Of a stretch of DNA of 64,000 bases, positions 23,256 through 35,016 are shown one piece after another. Below the pieces are notes generated by a model. It was not told where the DNA came from, searched no databases, and was given only the letters and a program-made list of their open reading frames with translations. The position numbers and the translations under genes were made by a program. How positions within the stretch are numbered: the first letter of the stretch is position 1; each line of letters begins with the position of its first letter. The stretch is from Hydrangea macrophylla. Its lineage: Eukaryota; Streptophyta; Magnoliopsida; Cornales; Hydrangeaceae. Where the stretch lies: the NCBI GenBank assembly GCA_033977485.1, contig CM066998.1:29947501-30011500 (forward strand), given 5' to 3'.

Positions 23256-24869
23256 TGATATGACTGAAAATGTGTTCTCCTAAGAGTACGTCCAAGTGTA
23301 GATGGTCGTGTCGAGTAATAACCGGTATGACCGGGTCGTATCCGAAGGGACAGGAATTGGGGACATCAAAATTTAGATTGAGACCTAAAGAAGAATTAAA
23401 AGATGATTTCTTTTAGATTGAGGTTCTAACAATCCTACTGTATTTGAGATTAAACAAAATAAATTAAAGAGAGGCAATAATTAAATTAAACAGAAATAGG
23501 TAATGTGATTTCAAATTATATGTGAAAATAGTCTTGGGAACATGTGAATCCGCATTGTACCAACCATTACCATGACTTAGCATTAACGTACAACTGGGGT
23601 TTTGTCCTTCTAGTATTCCTTATTTCAAAATCAATTAAGTTAAGTAACCTGGACACTAAGTATGCGAATTTCACATAACTAGAGGTTGAATTACCTTACT
23701 TACCATGAAGATCTGAAATGAGGACAAATTAAAACCATGAACTGTAACAAACAAATCAAGTATGAGATATTTGATGTGTTCGTCATGCTTGTTCATTCAG
23801 TTAATTGGCCTAAAGAGCTATATTTCAAAATCTATTAGCAATTTGGACTTTAAAAAATCAATTTAGGTATATTTTCTGAAATAGAAGTTACTGGAATACT
23901 CTAAGGATTCTACCCAAGACATAACCATCCTAATTGATTGCTATTGATGGAAATCGATTGGTCTAAAATGACCCCCAATCGATTGGCATAAGTACCAATC
24001 GATTGGCTTGGAATCTATGATAGTCGGTTGGGTTCTGTGACCAATCAATTGCCACTGATTCTCATACAGAATCATGGAAGTGACTGGAAAATAATGGTTC
24101 TTCACATTGTTCCAAACTGAGGTTCTAAGCTAGCATATTAGATGATGCAGAAATGAAGATATCTGAGGATGCACTGAAAGAATCAAATGTAAGCATAGAT
24201 TTAATCTTAAAATTTGAATTTGCAAAGGAATTTCCAAATCAAGACTAAAGTAAACTATGACAGAATGAATACAGAACAAATTAACAATGTAAAAAGAACA
24301 TGAATTGTAAAACGAAATTGAAAATACTGAACTTCAACACTTGTAGTTGTTCTTGGAAAACTAAAGTGAAACACCTACAAAAACAAACAAAAATGAAGCC
24401 AACCCTTGACTCCTTTCACTCCCCTCTATTTGTTCCAGGTTCACGATGTAACAGTTGGTTGTCCTCATAAACCTTGATTTGCTGAGATTCTACTCCATTA
24501 AAGAGGTTTGACTTCCAGTTTTCACCAATCGATAGGTAACTGAGACCAATTGATTGGTAAGAATACCAATCAATTGGATTGGATCTATTGATGCCAATCG
24601 ATTGCAATAATGACAATCGATTGGGACTTGGATCTAATTTTTGAGTTGTCCTCTTTGTTTCTTGAGCTATCCTTTTCCAACTTGTTATTCATTCCAGCTT
24701 TAGGACATGCATCTAAAGGACTAAACACAACAACATACTACGAAAACCACATCATTATGTAAAAAGATAGGTTAACACATAAGTGCAGGTAAAACTAGAG
24801 ATATGGGGCTAAGTTTAACCAATTTTACTCTTTATCGGGCCAATACTTTACAAATATCAGCCCTCATCA
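23256..24869 (-). mobile_element. Element F 3' LTR (left)
   Basis: Starts TGATATGACTGAAAATG and ends CAGCCCTCATCA. Two clusters of CAATCGATTG-type palindromes lie at about 23934-24060 and 24520-24625. Aligns with 26977-28599 with many scattered substitutions and one gap of about 50 bp near 24430, where the other copy has the TATA-like CTATTTATAG on the plus strand. Confidence 0.85.
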
Positions 24870-26036
24870 CTGATCGAGAGAGAACAAGTCCTAATTACAC
24901 GCCTTAATTCACATCTGTTGTCACTTTTTATCCTATTTTTGTGTACTTTTACTTTATTTTCCATATTTTATTAGAATTTAGAAGAAAGCAAGTGTCCAGG
25001 CTTAATAAGGAGTAAAGATAGAAAGAAGATCTAGAAAAAGGCATCTCGCGCAAGCGGCCAACTCGCGCGACAATCCGTAACCTCGCTAGCGCGGCCCGCT
25101 CGCGTGATCTGTACTAAAAAGTGAAAAAGTGTATTTTTTTGTGCTGAAGACCCCTACGCGAATTGGAATTGCCTAATTACGTCCAGAAAGAGAACTGCAA
25201 CAATTTCAATCGGAGTAGGTTTACAAAAGCCTCTTAATCCCTCTATAAATGTATATAGATCAATCTAAACCAATTGGAGGGTTACACACATTACTACACA
25301 TCAATACTTACATCCATTGGAGGTAAGAGAAGAAGAAGATCTAGTTTGAAGGTTTCTGATGGCTACAATCAACTTCATCTCAATGTTTTCCTCAATTTTG
25401 CGTAACTAAACTTCTCTTCTAGTGTTTTAATGAAACCCTAGCTATGTAAAGGGGGATTTCTTTGCTTTCTTACTTTAGGATTTTATGTAATTGGATAGTG
25501 ATTGTGTGTTTGAGGATTATTTATATATTATCGGATTTTTAATGATAATAATCAAGAGTACTTTGGAGTTATTCTTGTCTTAGATTCTTCCCTATGCTTA
25601 TTGAACCCAATATTCCTTGATTTCTGTGATTGAGAGGAATATTTACATACAATAGTGATTATGTGATTACGATGTTTACATATTTTATAATTCATGGTTT
25701 GGAAAGAAGAGTTATGCTACACCCTAGATATAGGTAGATAATTTATGTGAACCGAAGATGAGTTATGCATAGGTTAAACTATTAATATCCTCTTATTGAT
25801 ACTATCGGGCTTGTAGCTACGATAGATCGTAACTATCCAATCATAAAACTTAAAGTCAAAAGTATAGACCTCCGATGCATAGTTAGTGGTGGATTTGCAA
25901 TCCCATATCTCATCTACACATATCAAAACAACTTTAAATCTTGCATTCGTTTACTTAGCTTAATTTCAGAATCTTGTTTCCATAATTTCTCCATTAAACT
26001 ATCCTCAGCTTTCAACTTGTAAATACTCATATGACT
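24870..26036 (+). mobile_element. Athila-like LTR fragment inside element F, opposite orientation
   Basis: This stretch resembles solo LTR K (47780-48720): the GC-rich box with GGCATCTCGCGC and CCCGCTCGCG, the phrase TAATTACGTCCAGAAA, a TATA-like CTATAAATGTATATAG near 25243, an AG-rich leader, and ATGAAACCCTAGC. It runs on the plus strand, opposite to F. The usual LTR end (GTGGGTTCGACC) is missing. It could be a fragment inserted into F or a product of template switching. Confidence 0.6.
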
Positions 26037-26850
26037 TCAACTCGAGCTTGTTTGAGTTCTTATCACTTGCGTCTCCCATTCTGGTGCATGCTCGGCTAGC
26101 CATTCAAAATGAGCTTTGGCCTGGTCTGCATTCTTGCTAATAAATTCACCGTCACTTGTGGTTTCTACAAGTTTCTTTGATTTCGGACTGAGGCTGTCAT
26201 AGAAGAAACTTATTGTTCGCCACTTCTCGAAACCATGATGTGGGCCGAGCAATAATAGATCCTTGAATCTCACCCATGCTTTAGTGAAGGTCTTTCCCAC
26301 GTTTTGATTATATGTTTTGATTTGTCTCAAGACATCGGTCGTTAACCGATTGGGGAAGAACTTTTTGAGAAAGGCTTTATGAATTGCTGGCAAAGTCAAA
26401 ATAGAATTCAGCTTAAGTGATAATAACCACGACTTTGCTTTATCCTTCAGGGTGAAGGGAAAAAGCTTTAGTCGAATTACATCACCCAGGCAGGTTTGAT
26501 CGGTGAAGGTTCCGCAGACATCTTCGAAGTCTTGAATATGTATATATGCCTTCTCTTTTTCCACCCCTTGGAAAGTAGGTAATAATTGGATCATCCCATT
26601 ATGGAAATGGAATGTTCCTGGGTGTAGCGGGATGTGGATACGAGAAGGTGTGGTTGTCCGATCAGGAGCTAGAAGTTCACTCAAAGGGCGTTGACGATCA
26701 TCGATGAGATTAGCCCTATTTTTCTCCTTGTTGGCTTTCCGTATCATCCATTGTATCATAGGTTGAAGGAGTAAAAATGGGATTATTAGCACTATCGTTA
26801 GATTCTTCAAACAAATCTGTGATGAATGCTTCAGTGGAGTCAAAGGACAT
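26037..26850 (-). pseudogene. Element F gag, Athila type, one frameshift
   Basis: The core is open for over 200 codons: FHFHNGMIQLLPTFQGVEKE, YIHIQDFEDVCGTF, DVIRLKLFPFTLKDKAKSWL, FLKKFFPNRLT, FTKAWVRFKDLLLLGPHHGF, a classical Athila retrotrans_gag domain. An in-frame ATG exists for a frame starting MSFDSTEAF at 26850, but that N-terminal part (about 40 residues, to roughly 26725) is one frame off from the rest, so a small indel broke the gene. The frame at 26843 that seems to continue it is an artefact. No zinc knuckle follows; the frame ends at 26037. Gag would build the particle. The leader from the primer site to the start codon is only about 100 nt. Confidence 0.85.
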
Positions 26851-26950
26851 AAACTTCACAGTTTGTGTTCTGAAGAATGCAAAGGAAAGAGAAAGAAAGA
26901 AATGGGATAAGAAAAGATCAGATCAATCTAAAAATTCTGGCCTTCGTTAC

Positions 26951-26970
26951 AATCCCCGATATCGGCGCCA
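26951..26970 (-). other. Element F primer-binding site
   Basis: The minus strand reads TGGCGCCGATATCGGGGATT, the Athila-type primer site (tRNA-Asp as commonly described), 6 nt from the 5' LTR. Confidence 0.85.
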
Positions 26971-26976
26971 AAAATT

Positions 26977-28599
26977 TGACACGACTAAAAATATGTTCTC
27001 GTAAGAGTATGTCGAAGTGTAGACAGTCGAGTCGAGTAATAACCGGTAAGACCGGGTTCGTATCCCAAGGGACGGGAATCGGGGACAGCGAAATTTAGAT
27101 TAAGACGTAAAGAAGAAATAAAAGATGATTTCTTTTACAGTGAGGTTCTAACAATCCTACTGTATTCGAGATTAAACTAAATAAACTAAAGAGAGGCAAT
27201 AATTAAATTAAACAGAAATAGGTAATGTGATTTCAAATTATATGTGCAAAATAGTGTTTGGAACATGTGAATCCGCATTGTACCAACCACTACCAAGACT
27301 TAGCATTAATTTATAACCGGGGTTTTGTCCTTCTAGTATTCCTTATTTTGAAAATGATTAAGTTAAGTAACCTAGACACTAAGTATGTGAATTTTACGTA
27401 ACTAGAGGTTTAATTACCTTACTTACCATGAAGAACTAAAATAAGGACAAATTAAAACCATGAACTATAACAAACAAATCAAGTATGAGATATTCGATGT
27501 GTTCATCATGCTTGTTCATTGAGTTAATTGGTGTAAAGAGCTTATATTTCAAAATCTATTAGCAATTTGAACTTTAAAAGATCAATTTGGGTTTAGTTTA
27601 TGAAATAGAAGTTACTGGAATACTCTAAGGATTCTGCCCAAGACATAAGCATACCTATCGATTGCTATTGATGGCAATCGATTGGTCTGAAATGACTCAC
27701 AATCGATTGGCATAAGTACTAATTGATTGGCTTCGAACTATGACAATCGATTAGGTTTTGTGACCAATCAATTGCCACTGATTCTCATACAGAATCGTGG
27801 CAGTGATTGGGGAACGTTGTTTCTTCACATTATTCCCAACTGAGGTTCTAAGCTAGCATATTAGATGATGCAGAAATGAAGAAATCGTAGGATGCATTGA
27901 AAGAATCAAATGTAGACATAGATTTAATCTTAATATTTGAATTTGCAAAGGAATTTCCAAATCAAAAGTAGAGTAACTATGACAGAATGAAATATAGAAC
28001 AAATTAACAAAGTAAAAACAAACTAAATTGTAAAATGAAATTGAAAATACAGAACTTCAACACTTGTAATTGTTCTTGGAAAACCAAAGTGAAACATTTA
28101 CAAAAACAAACAAAAATGAAGCCAACCCTTGACTCCTCTCACTCACCTCTATTTATAGTGTGATATCCCATGCTTAAGGTGTCTAGGTTCACAATGTAAC
28201 GGCTGGTTGTTGTCACAAACCTTGATTTGCTGAGATTATGTTCCATTGAAGAGGTCTGACTTCCAGTTTTCACCAATCGATTGGTAACTGAGACACTAAT
28301 CGATTGTTTAAAATGGCAATTGAATGGTTTGGATCTATGATGCCAATCGTTTGGGACTTGGATCTCATTTTTGAGTTATCCTCTTTGTTTCCTGAGCTAT
28401 CCTTTTCTAACTTGTTATTCATTCCAGCTTTAGGACCTACATCTAAAGGACTAAACACAACAATATACCACGAAAACCACATTATTGTGTAAAAAGATAG
28501 GTTAAGACACAAGTGCAGGTAAAACTAGAGATATGGGGCTAAGTTTAGCCAATTTTACTCTTTATTTGGCCAATATTTTACAAATATCAGCCCTTATCA
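26977..28599 (-). mobile_element. Element F 5' LTR (right)
   Basis: Starts TGACACGACTAAAAATATG and ends CAGCCCTTATCA. On the minus strand: palindrome cluster (28350-28270), TATA-like CTATAAATAG at about 28148-28157, second cluster (about 27780-27652). The TATA-to-second-cluster distance is about 370 bp. Confidence 0.87.
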
Positions 28600-28604
28600 G
28601 TGAT

Positions 28605-29789
28605 CGCCCTTGATCTCGTACCATGTATTGGTATATGAAGCATCCTATCGGATGTATGTCAAGGGACCGCTATTTGACCAAAACCCAGCCTTTGCATTGT
28701 AGCTTCTATAGAACCTTTAATCTAGGAAATCAATTCTTGATTAGGACAATATATGCTAGGGAGTTTTGTTTGCCCGGAAGGGATTACTTGAGATGATGTC
28801 GATGCTCACTCCATGTCAGATATGTAACCTTGTAATCACCTTTTAGCAACTCCTCTTCATGTCTCATGACATTTGGGGAACATGCGAATCTTGATTATAA
28901 GATTACATCTCTTATATCCTATTAGCTAAGCATCATTGACCTTGTATGTATCCGAATTCATGAAAAGTATGGTGATATCCGATCATATGATCCTTATACC
29001 CAATGAATTTTAAATCCATCTTTGTAAGCAAACAAGATTTTTATTATCTTAACCCCAAGTTTTTTTTTCCGGAAAATCACATTTTCAAAATCTTTGAAGT
29101 TCACTTGATTAAGATTCCAAACCAATCCTTGTTGAGATATATTTTCACATCCTCATTTTCAAAAGAAGAATCCTTGGTAATTGTTTTCGAAGATCTCTCC
29201 ATCTAAAGAGATACTTTTCAAAATGAGTTTCAAAGCAAAAATTCAACATGATCATCTTTATGGAGAAATGTTTTCATTCTCGAAAGCTTTCTCATTTAGA
29301 ATTGTTTGTACAAGATTTTATGATGAATTTCAAACCATTTTTAATGACCAACCTTCGAAAGGGTAATGAGGATCACAATGAGAGCTGAAATAGGCGCATT
29401 TAACATGAGTAAGGATTTTATGTACTTATTTGTTGTGTATGCTAGGACAAGAAATTTCCTTTCTTTTGCATATAGAGTAGGCATACACACACACCCTTGC
29501 ATTTCATCCGGGTGTGCGGTGCATGCATTTAGCCACATCAAATCATCAAAGCATGAATATTTTTTCGCACTCTCATCATACCAGTCAATATCATTGCATG
29601 CATGTAGAATACAAATTCACAACATTCTCTTTCCATATCCCTTACTATTCGAACCTCCTGAGAATCGATTCTGCATGCAGACTCTTTTATGTTTTGGATT
29701 TGTAGAAAGAGTGGAACAATCAGATCCCCTAGGAGGACACTTCTAGTCTTCTTGGGTTTGCCTTATTTGGTTTTAGGAGAATATTGACC
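28605..29789 (+). other. Element B leader, continuation
   Basis: No domain is recognised on either strand. Open frames of up to 126 codons (29366-29746) lack similarity to gag or to any family I know. TGCATGCAT-rich stretches and TCTTTTGCATAT-like tracts are present. Tat/Ogre elements may have an extra ORF here; nothing in this stretch supports one strongly. Confidence 0.5.
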
Positions 29790-30490
29790 ATCATTTTGAA
29801 ATAGATCCACCAATGGCCCATAGAGCTTTGGAAGATAAATTAAACAATCTGTAAGCCACTGTTGAGCAAAAGAACTTAAGGGTGAATCAATTAGAGAGGG
29901 TGACACTCGAGCTCCGTTAGTTACTCAAAAAGTAAGTGAATTTGAATGAGGTAGTGATGAACAAATTACGGAAGGGAATAATGGATCATCCAGCCTATCA
30001 CCAAAGTCCATAACCAAGTCTAACCAATCACCAAAGTCCATACCCAAACTCAACCAAGCACCAATAACCATATCCTGGCCCAATCCTATATAACCAAAGA
30101 GCTATTCCAAGCCCACATCTCAACCCAAAAGCTAACTCAATCTTAAAGTCAAATTCAAAATCAAACCAAGTCCGCAAACTCAGAACCTTCACCGACCTTG
30201 GCATGCCATTATCCATAGCCTTTGATCACCTCTTCAATAAGGGCCACCTCAAACCCTTTGACCCAATGCCACCACTGAATCCTTTACCCTACAAATTTAA
30301 TCTACCATTATACTACACCTATCATTAGACTCAAGGCCACAAGACCGATTCTTGCTTGAGACTCCGTCATGAGATCTAGGATCTCATTGATCAGAATATC
30401 ATCACTCCTCCGCCAAATCCACCGAGTGACCTTTGGCAAAATGATCATGATTTGCAAGCTTTTCACTCTCTAACCTCTTAATCCTATCCA
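29790..30490 (+). pseudogene. Element B gag, Tat/Ogre type, degenerate
   Basis: After MAHRALEDKLNNL and a charged, coiled-coil-like part, about 30180-30470 reads MPLSIAFDHLFNKGHLKPFD, MPPLNPLPYKFN, and then YYTYH-TQGHKTDSCLRLRHEI-DLIDQNIITPPPNPP, where the hyphens stand for a stop. This is the gag C-terminal signature of Tat/Ogre elements, with its CHHC-like knuckle (H-Q-x-x-GH-T-D-x-C-x-x-LR). At least three stops are present. No pol follows, so B is a gag-bearing, pol-less derivative. The relic in H (45773-46330) is homologous. Confidence 0.8.
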
Positions 30491-30531
30491 TCACTGAGCA
30501 CCCTCAAGGGATTTGTTGCTTCCATGAGTGC

Positions 30532-30895
30532 GCAACAACTAACTGACCCTGGCCCAATCAACAATTTTGGAAAAAGCCTTGATAGCATGTGGTTTGAGTC
30601 AGATAAATATTGTCCTGCTAAAATTTGGGCCATGGACTCAATTGGACTGTCACAGATGTTTTGTACACTAGCATTGTTAATGGGTAAAAAATGGTTGTTG
30701 GGCCAAATTACTAACAAAAATTTTATGTGGCAAAGATTTGGCAATGTCAAATCTTCTCTCATATTTGAGAGAATATTTGACAATGCTATAATTTGAGAGG
30801 CCAAATAGCTATGCATTGAAGCATGCAATTTTAGAGGATCTGCCATGTTTTGACTTTGGCAGGCCAAATAAGAGCTTTATTAGAGATGCCCTAAG
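30532..30895. other. Possible DNA-transposon-like insertion (MITE candidate)
   Basis: A 360-bp block without a counterpart in H. Its right end (minus strand GGGCATCTCTAATAAAG) followed by TAA resembles terminal sequences of plant PIF/Harbinger-type MITEs, and it has many inverted short units (TTTGGCC, CAAATCTT, AATATTTGAGAG). No matching left terminal repeat was found; a TAA does lie at the left edge. Open frames on both strands have no recognised domain. Confidence 0.3.
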
Positions 30896-31470
30896 AGATA
30901 GTGAGGTAGAGAAAAGAAAGGAAATAGAAAAGAAAAAGTAGAGAATAAAATTGACAATTCTTGAGCACTTCAAAGTACATCATTGGTACAGGAATCATCT
31001 CAAGGCTTTGTATTGTTCTAAACAAAGAAAAGAAATTAGAAATGAAAAGAGAGACTTTAAAGTATCAATTAGTCTCAAAATTTTATGAGAGGCTTAATGA
31101 AAAAAGTGGGCCTAAAATGATGTAAAGATATCTTTAAGAAAAATTAAAGGCTGATATTGCTTTGTAAGTATGATAGAGTACGATTAAAACACGATGTGTT
31201 ATGAGAGATGTAAAGATTGACTGGTTAGTGGAAAGGTGAAAAGAATTAACCGCCAAAATAAAAAATAAAAAAATAAAATAAGATAAAATAAAAAAAAGAA
31301 GAAGAAGAAGAAGAAGAAGAAGGGAAAAGTGAAAAGAGAAAAGATAAAAGAGAAAATGGAGAAGTAGTCCATAATCACACACAAAGGCTACCACAAGTGA
31401 CCCACACTCAAATGGCAACATGGCTAAAAAAACCCACCAATTCTTGAAGCCTAATTCTTTCAAGACCTTC
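30896..31470 (+). other. Element B non-coding stretch, purine-rich
   Basis: A-rich and GAA-rich DNA, including a GAA run at about 31290-31322. No frame of interest. It corresponds to 46900-47390 in H (shared ATTCTTGAAGCC and CAAATGGC-like phrases) and belongs to the untranslated 3' part of the element. Confidence 0.5.
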
Positions 31471-31477
31471 AGAGTAC

Positions 31478-31625
31478 TTGAACTACGCTCGATCTGATTC
31501 CTACTCGGGGATACGTAGGCAACCTATCGAGTTCGGTCACTACACTTGTCATGGTATGATATGCGCTTCCATGCCTTGGTCGAACTACTTTAGACTTGAT
31601 TCCCATTCGGGGATAAGTAAGTGAG
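31478..31625 (+). repeat. Doublet of the GAACTACG/GATACGTAGGCA motif in element B
   Basis: Copy one starts at 31479 (GAACTACGCTCGATCTGATT, then GGGGATACGTAGGCA). Copy two starts about 101 bp later, at 31581 (CGAACTACTTTAGACTTGAT, then GGGGATAAGTAAGTG). H has a homologous doublet at 48923 and 49024. The function is unknown. Confidence 0.8.
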
Positions 31626-31639
31626 CTTCACTTGGTTCT

Positions 31640-32544
31640 CGGTCCCTGAAAGTCATCCTTTGCGCCTTTTTGTTCTATTCCCTCAAACTAGGGGCAAACT
31701 TGTGTTTACCGGGGATCTCATATTTATTGCCAAACCTGGGGCATACTTATTTTTGCCCGTCAGTATTGGGGCATCCCGCTTCATTCTGCCATATTCATGA
31801 TGATTGCCCCTAGGACGAGAGAACCTACACTTATTGTCATCTTTTCAAAATCTATTAGAATAAGCCTGCATGCTCTAATTTACATCTCCAAACCAGGGAC
31901 AAACTTCATTTGATAAAAGCCCCATTTTATCACAGAAGCAAACCCCTATGTCTTGTACAATATAGGGGCAAACATTATTTGCCAAAAGCCCTATATGCTC
32001 GAGGCAAGTTCTCAAGGCACCAAGTTTGTCTTGAAATGCTTTGAAATGGAGTGTCTTTTATTCTCTAGGTGAGACCATTTGATTTGACGCACACTCTGGA
32101 TATGCATAGAATTAACTAAACTAGAAGGGGAAAATTATCAAAGTTTGGATTTATCAATGAAGTACTACCATGAGAAGATGAGGAGTAGACAAAGAGATAA
32201 GATGATACATGTATTTATGACAAAAGCACATCGATTCAGAGTATGGCTCAATCACTTTGTGTTTGTTGAGTCTGTCCTCGTTTGATGAGTCAATAACGCT
32301 CTCAAATTTGTGGGTTTAAGATGATGACTAAAGATTTGAAAAGTCTCCATAAGCATCCCAAGACCAATGCGAACAAAAGTTTCAAACACTATCACAACAT
32401 AATACTAAAGTGGTAATATAAGAAGAGTCCAAGACTAGGGGCAAAGTTTACTTCCCTCTTTTGACAGAATCGATATGTTTCTTCCAAAGGTCCGTAAATG
32501 CAGAAAATCATTCTTTCCAATTCTTTGAGTCCGAGGAGACTCCC
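31640..32544 (+). other. Element B non-coding stretch with GGGGCAAACTT units
   Basis: Phrases such as AGGGGCAAACTT followed by ATTTGCC recur (31690, 31740, 31970 and others), as they do in H (49280-49480). No frame or domain is seen. These units resemble the purine tract next to the 3' LTR. Confidence 0.5.
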
Positions 32545-32760
32545 AAACATGCGTTAGTCCTCAATGCCAGCTACTATAAGCGTTAATCAACGTTGGTCCT
32601 CAATGGAAGCCTTGCATTAGGCCTTAATGGCAATCCTCATTAATCTTCTATGGCGATATGCACTAGTCACCTACGGTAATCCTTGTTAATCTTCAATGGC
32701 ATCTGTATTAATCATCAAGGGCAAGCTCGTATTCATGTTAGTCCTTAATGATTCTTTGAG
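32545..32760. repeat. Short degenerate repeats in element B
   Basis: Units of about 30 bp with CCTCAATGG and TTAATC recur about seven times. Confidence 0.6.
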
Positions 32761-32834
32761 TCTCATTCAAACTCCCAATTTTGAAAATTGAAATTCTTCT
32801 GAATTAAAATGACCCCAATGTTGTAATAAAAAAT

Positions 32835-33030
32835 TATTTGAGTCTGATTGACTCCTGATTTTGAAATTGAGATAATTTAAGTCTATTGGACTCTGAATTT
32901 TGAAATTTAAGATGAATTGAGTCTGTTGGACTCTGGATTTTGAAATTCAAAACAAATTGAGTCTGATTGACTCCCGATTTTAGAATTAGTATTGAATTGA
33001 ATAAAGTCAGCCTGACGCACGATTTCAAAA
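32835..33030. repeat. 39-bp tandem repeat in element B
   Basis: Units starting GAGTCTGATTGACTC recur at 32842, 32881, 32920 and 32960, followed by a TTTTGAAATT box. Confidence 0.8.
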
Positions 33031-33109
33031 AATTGAGTTGAGTGGATCCTTGAATTAGAAATGGCCACGGACACCAAGAGCAAGCTTATCCAATAAGGCC
33101 AAATGGTTG

Positions 33110-33475
33110 TGGATACGAAAGATTGCCTTGTTTGCGAAAGATCGCTTTGTATGCAAAAGATCGCTTTGTTTTCAAAAGATCGGTTTATCTACGAAAGATT
33201 GCCTCATCTGCAAATGATCTATTTGTTTGTGAAAGATCGCTTTATCCACTAAAGATCACCTTGTTTGCGAAAGATCGCTTTGTCCACGAAAGATCGCCTT
33301 GTCTACGAATGATTGCCTTGTTTGCAAAAGATTGCCTTGTCTACAAAAGATCACTTTATCCACAAAAGATCACTTTGTCTGTGAAAGTTTGCCTTATCTG
33401 TGACAGATCACCTTATCTGCGAAAGATCGCCGTATTCGCGAAAGATCGCCTTATTTGTGAGATCGCTTTTTCTTT
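33110..33475. repeat. 19-bp tandem repeat in element B
   Basis: About 19 imperfect copies of AAAGATCGCTTTGTCTACG. The open frame across it (33123-33539) is a by-product of a period that yields repeated KDRFV/KRSLY words. The array is direct and contiguous with no spacers, so it is not CRISPR-like. Confidence 0.88.
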
Positions 33476-33534
33476 TTTGAATTATTATTATCCAATGGGG
33501 CTGAAAGGCTATGGGAAACTTAAAGCAAATCCGT

Positions 33535-34263
33535 GTTGACACCGGGCCTAAGTCGCAAAGCGTCGCCCAGTCAATTATGCTAGGAGAGCAAACCTGTGTT
33601 GACATCGTGGCCTAAGTCACAAAGCACCGCCCAGTCAATTATGTCGAGAGAGCAAACCTGCGTTGACACTGGGGCCTAAGTCACGAAGCACCACCTAGTC
33701 GATTACGTGGAGAGAGAAAACCCGCATTGACACCAGGGCCTAAGTCGCGAAGCACCGTCCAGTTGATTACATTGAGAGAGCAAACCCGCATTGACACCGG
33801 GGCCTAAGTCGCAAAGCACTGCCTAGTCGAGTGCATCGAGAGAGCAAACCTACGTTGACACCGGGGCCTAAGTTGAGAAGCACTGCCCAGTCGATTGTGT
33901 CGAGAGAGCAAACCCGCGTTGACACTGGGGCCTATGTCGCAAAGCACCACCCAGTCAATTATGTCGAGAGAGCAAACCCGCATGGACACCGGGGCCTAAG
34001 TTGAGAAGCACTGTCCAGTCGATTGGGTCGAGAGAAAAACCCGTGTTGACACCGGGGCGTAGGTCACTAAGCACCGCCCAGTCGATTGCATCGAGAGAGC
34101 TAACCCGCGTGCATACAGGGGCCTAAATCGAGAAGTGCCGCCCAGTCGATTGCGTCGAGAAAAAAAACTTGCGTTGACACCGGGGCCTAAGTCACGAAGC
34201 GCCACCCAGTCAATTACGCCAAGAGAGCAAACTCGCGTTGACACCGGGGCCTAAGTCACGAAG
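33535..34263. repeat. 63-bp tandem array in element B, left part
   Basis: Units with GTTGACACCGGGGCCTAAGT and GCCCAGTCGATT recur every 63-64 bp, about 11.5 copies. Much more GC-rich than its surroundings. Interrupted by E and resumes at 37301. Satellite-like arrays of this sort are known in the 3' untranslated regions of Tat/Ogre elements. Confidence 0.92.
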
Positions 34264-35001
34264 TGTGATAACCCGTATTTTCACACAATTATTTATTATA
34301 TTCACATCATTTGTGTGACCATGTGTGATATTAATTGGTACATTTATGACTGGTCATATGTTATTTCATGACATGTTAGTATCTCTTAAGGATTTAAATA
34401 GTTGGCCCCAATATGGAACTGGGACCCATAGAGTCTAAATAACATTCTTGATATTTGGTTGCATTTAAATGAATGTTTGGTTAATTGTTTAATTACTTTT
34501 ACCATTTAATTTTATTAGTGGTGAATGAAGTTATCTTTGTGGGGCTAGTTTGGATACCCTTATGGGCATGTACAATGACACATAGCATAATTGATCAGGT
34601 AAAATAGCAACTTTGCAAATATTTGGGACCACGTTTGGGACCCAAGATGGTGGACCTTTATGTGCCATCAAGCAAGTAGGTGACATGTGGCAGAGTAGGG
34701 GGCTACCAAGTGTTGCTTATCTATGCAAGCTTATATTATGCTATTAAACAAAGAAAAAATAAAAGTGTTGAGTCATGGAGACACCTGACAAAGGGGGGAG
34801 TTGTTCTATTGAAGATAAAACAAACAATTTGAGAGAGGGGGGAGTCACTACGGGGGGAGGAAAAAAATTACAAAAGGAGAAAAGAAGGAACAGGGGGGAA
34901 ACCGACCGTACGGTCATGGTTGGAATTTTCCCTATCAACTTTTTATTTTATTTTATTTTATTTTTCAATGGAACGAAACATTATTTTTGCGGGGTGTCAC
35001 A
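34264..35001 (+). mobile_element. Element E 5' LTR
   Basis: 738 bp, aligned with 36639-37300 apart from small gaps. Contains GACATGTGGCAGAGTAGG and a purine-rich part near the end (GGGGGGAG, 34850-34900). Confidence 0.87.
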
Positions 35002-35003
35002 AA

Positions 35004-35016
35004 TAGTATCAGAGCC
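35004..35016 (+). other. Element E primer-binding site
   Basis: TAGTATCAGAGCC is the initiator tRNA-Met site with its second base changed (TGG to TAG), 2 nt after the LTR. Confidence 0.7.

Larger units (their letters stand above)
23256..28599 (-). mobile_element. Element F: Athila-like gag-only retrotransposon
   Basis: Left LTR 23256-24869 and right LTR 26977-28599 are homologous. Target duplication GTGAA (23251-23255) against GTGAT (28600-28604). The primer-binding site on the minus strand (26951-26970) starts TGGCGCCG, as in Athila. The interior, about 2.1 kb, has a gag of Athila type and then a stretch resembling an Athila LTR in the opposite orientation. No pol or env-like frame is present. 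No polypurine tract is seen at the left LTR, so the interior appears rearranged. Confidence 0.85.

Noticed and set aside
26777..27098. Plus-strand frames of 73-75 codons near F's primer site
   Set aside because: They run antisense through F's gag start and leader and show no known domain.
30484..30867. 127-codon minus-strand frame as a host gene
   Set aside because: No domain is recognised, there are no splice or upstream signals, and it overlaps a block with transposon-like features inside B.
33110..33475. CRISPR-like repeat array
   Set aside because: The 19-bp units are contiguous and imperfect with no unique spacers, and the context is a plant retrotransposon; it is a plain tandem repeat.
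33123..33539. 138-codon open frame
   Set aside because: It lies wholly on the 19-bp repeat, and its repeated KDRFV-like words come from the repeat, not from a protein family.
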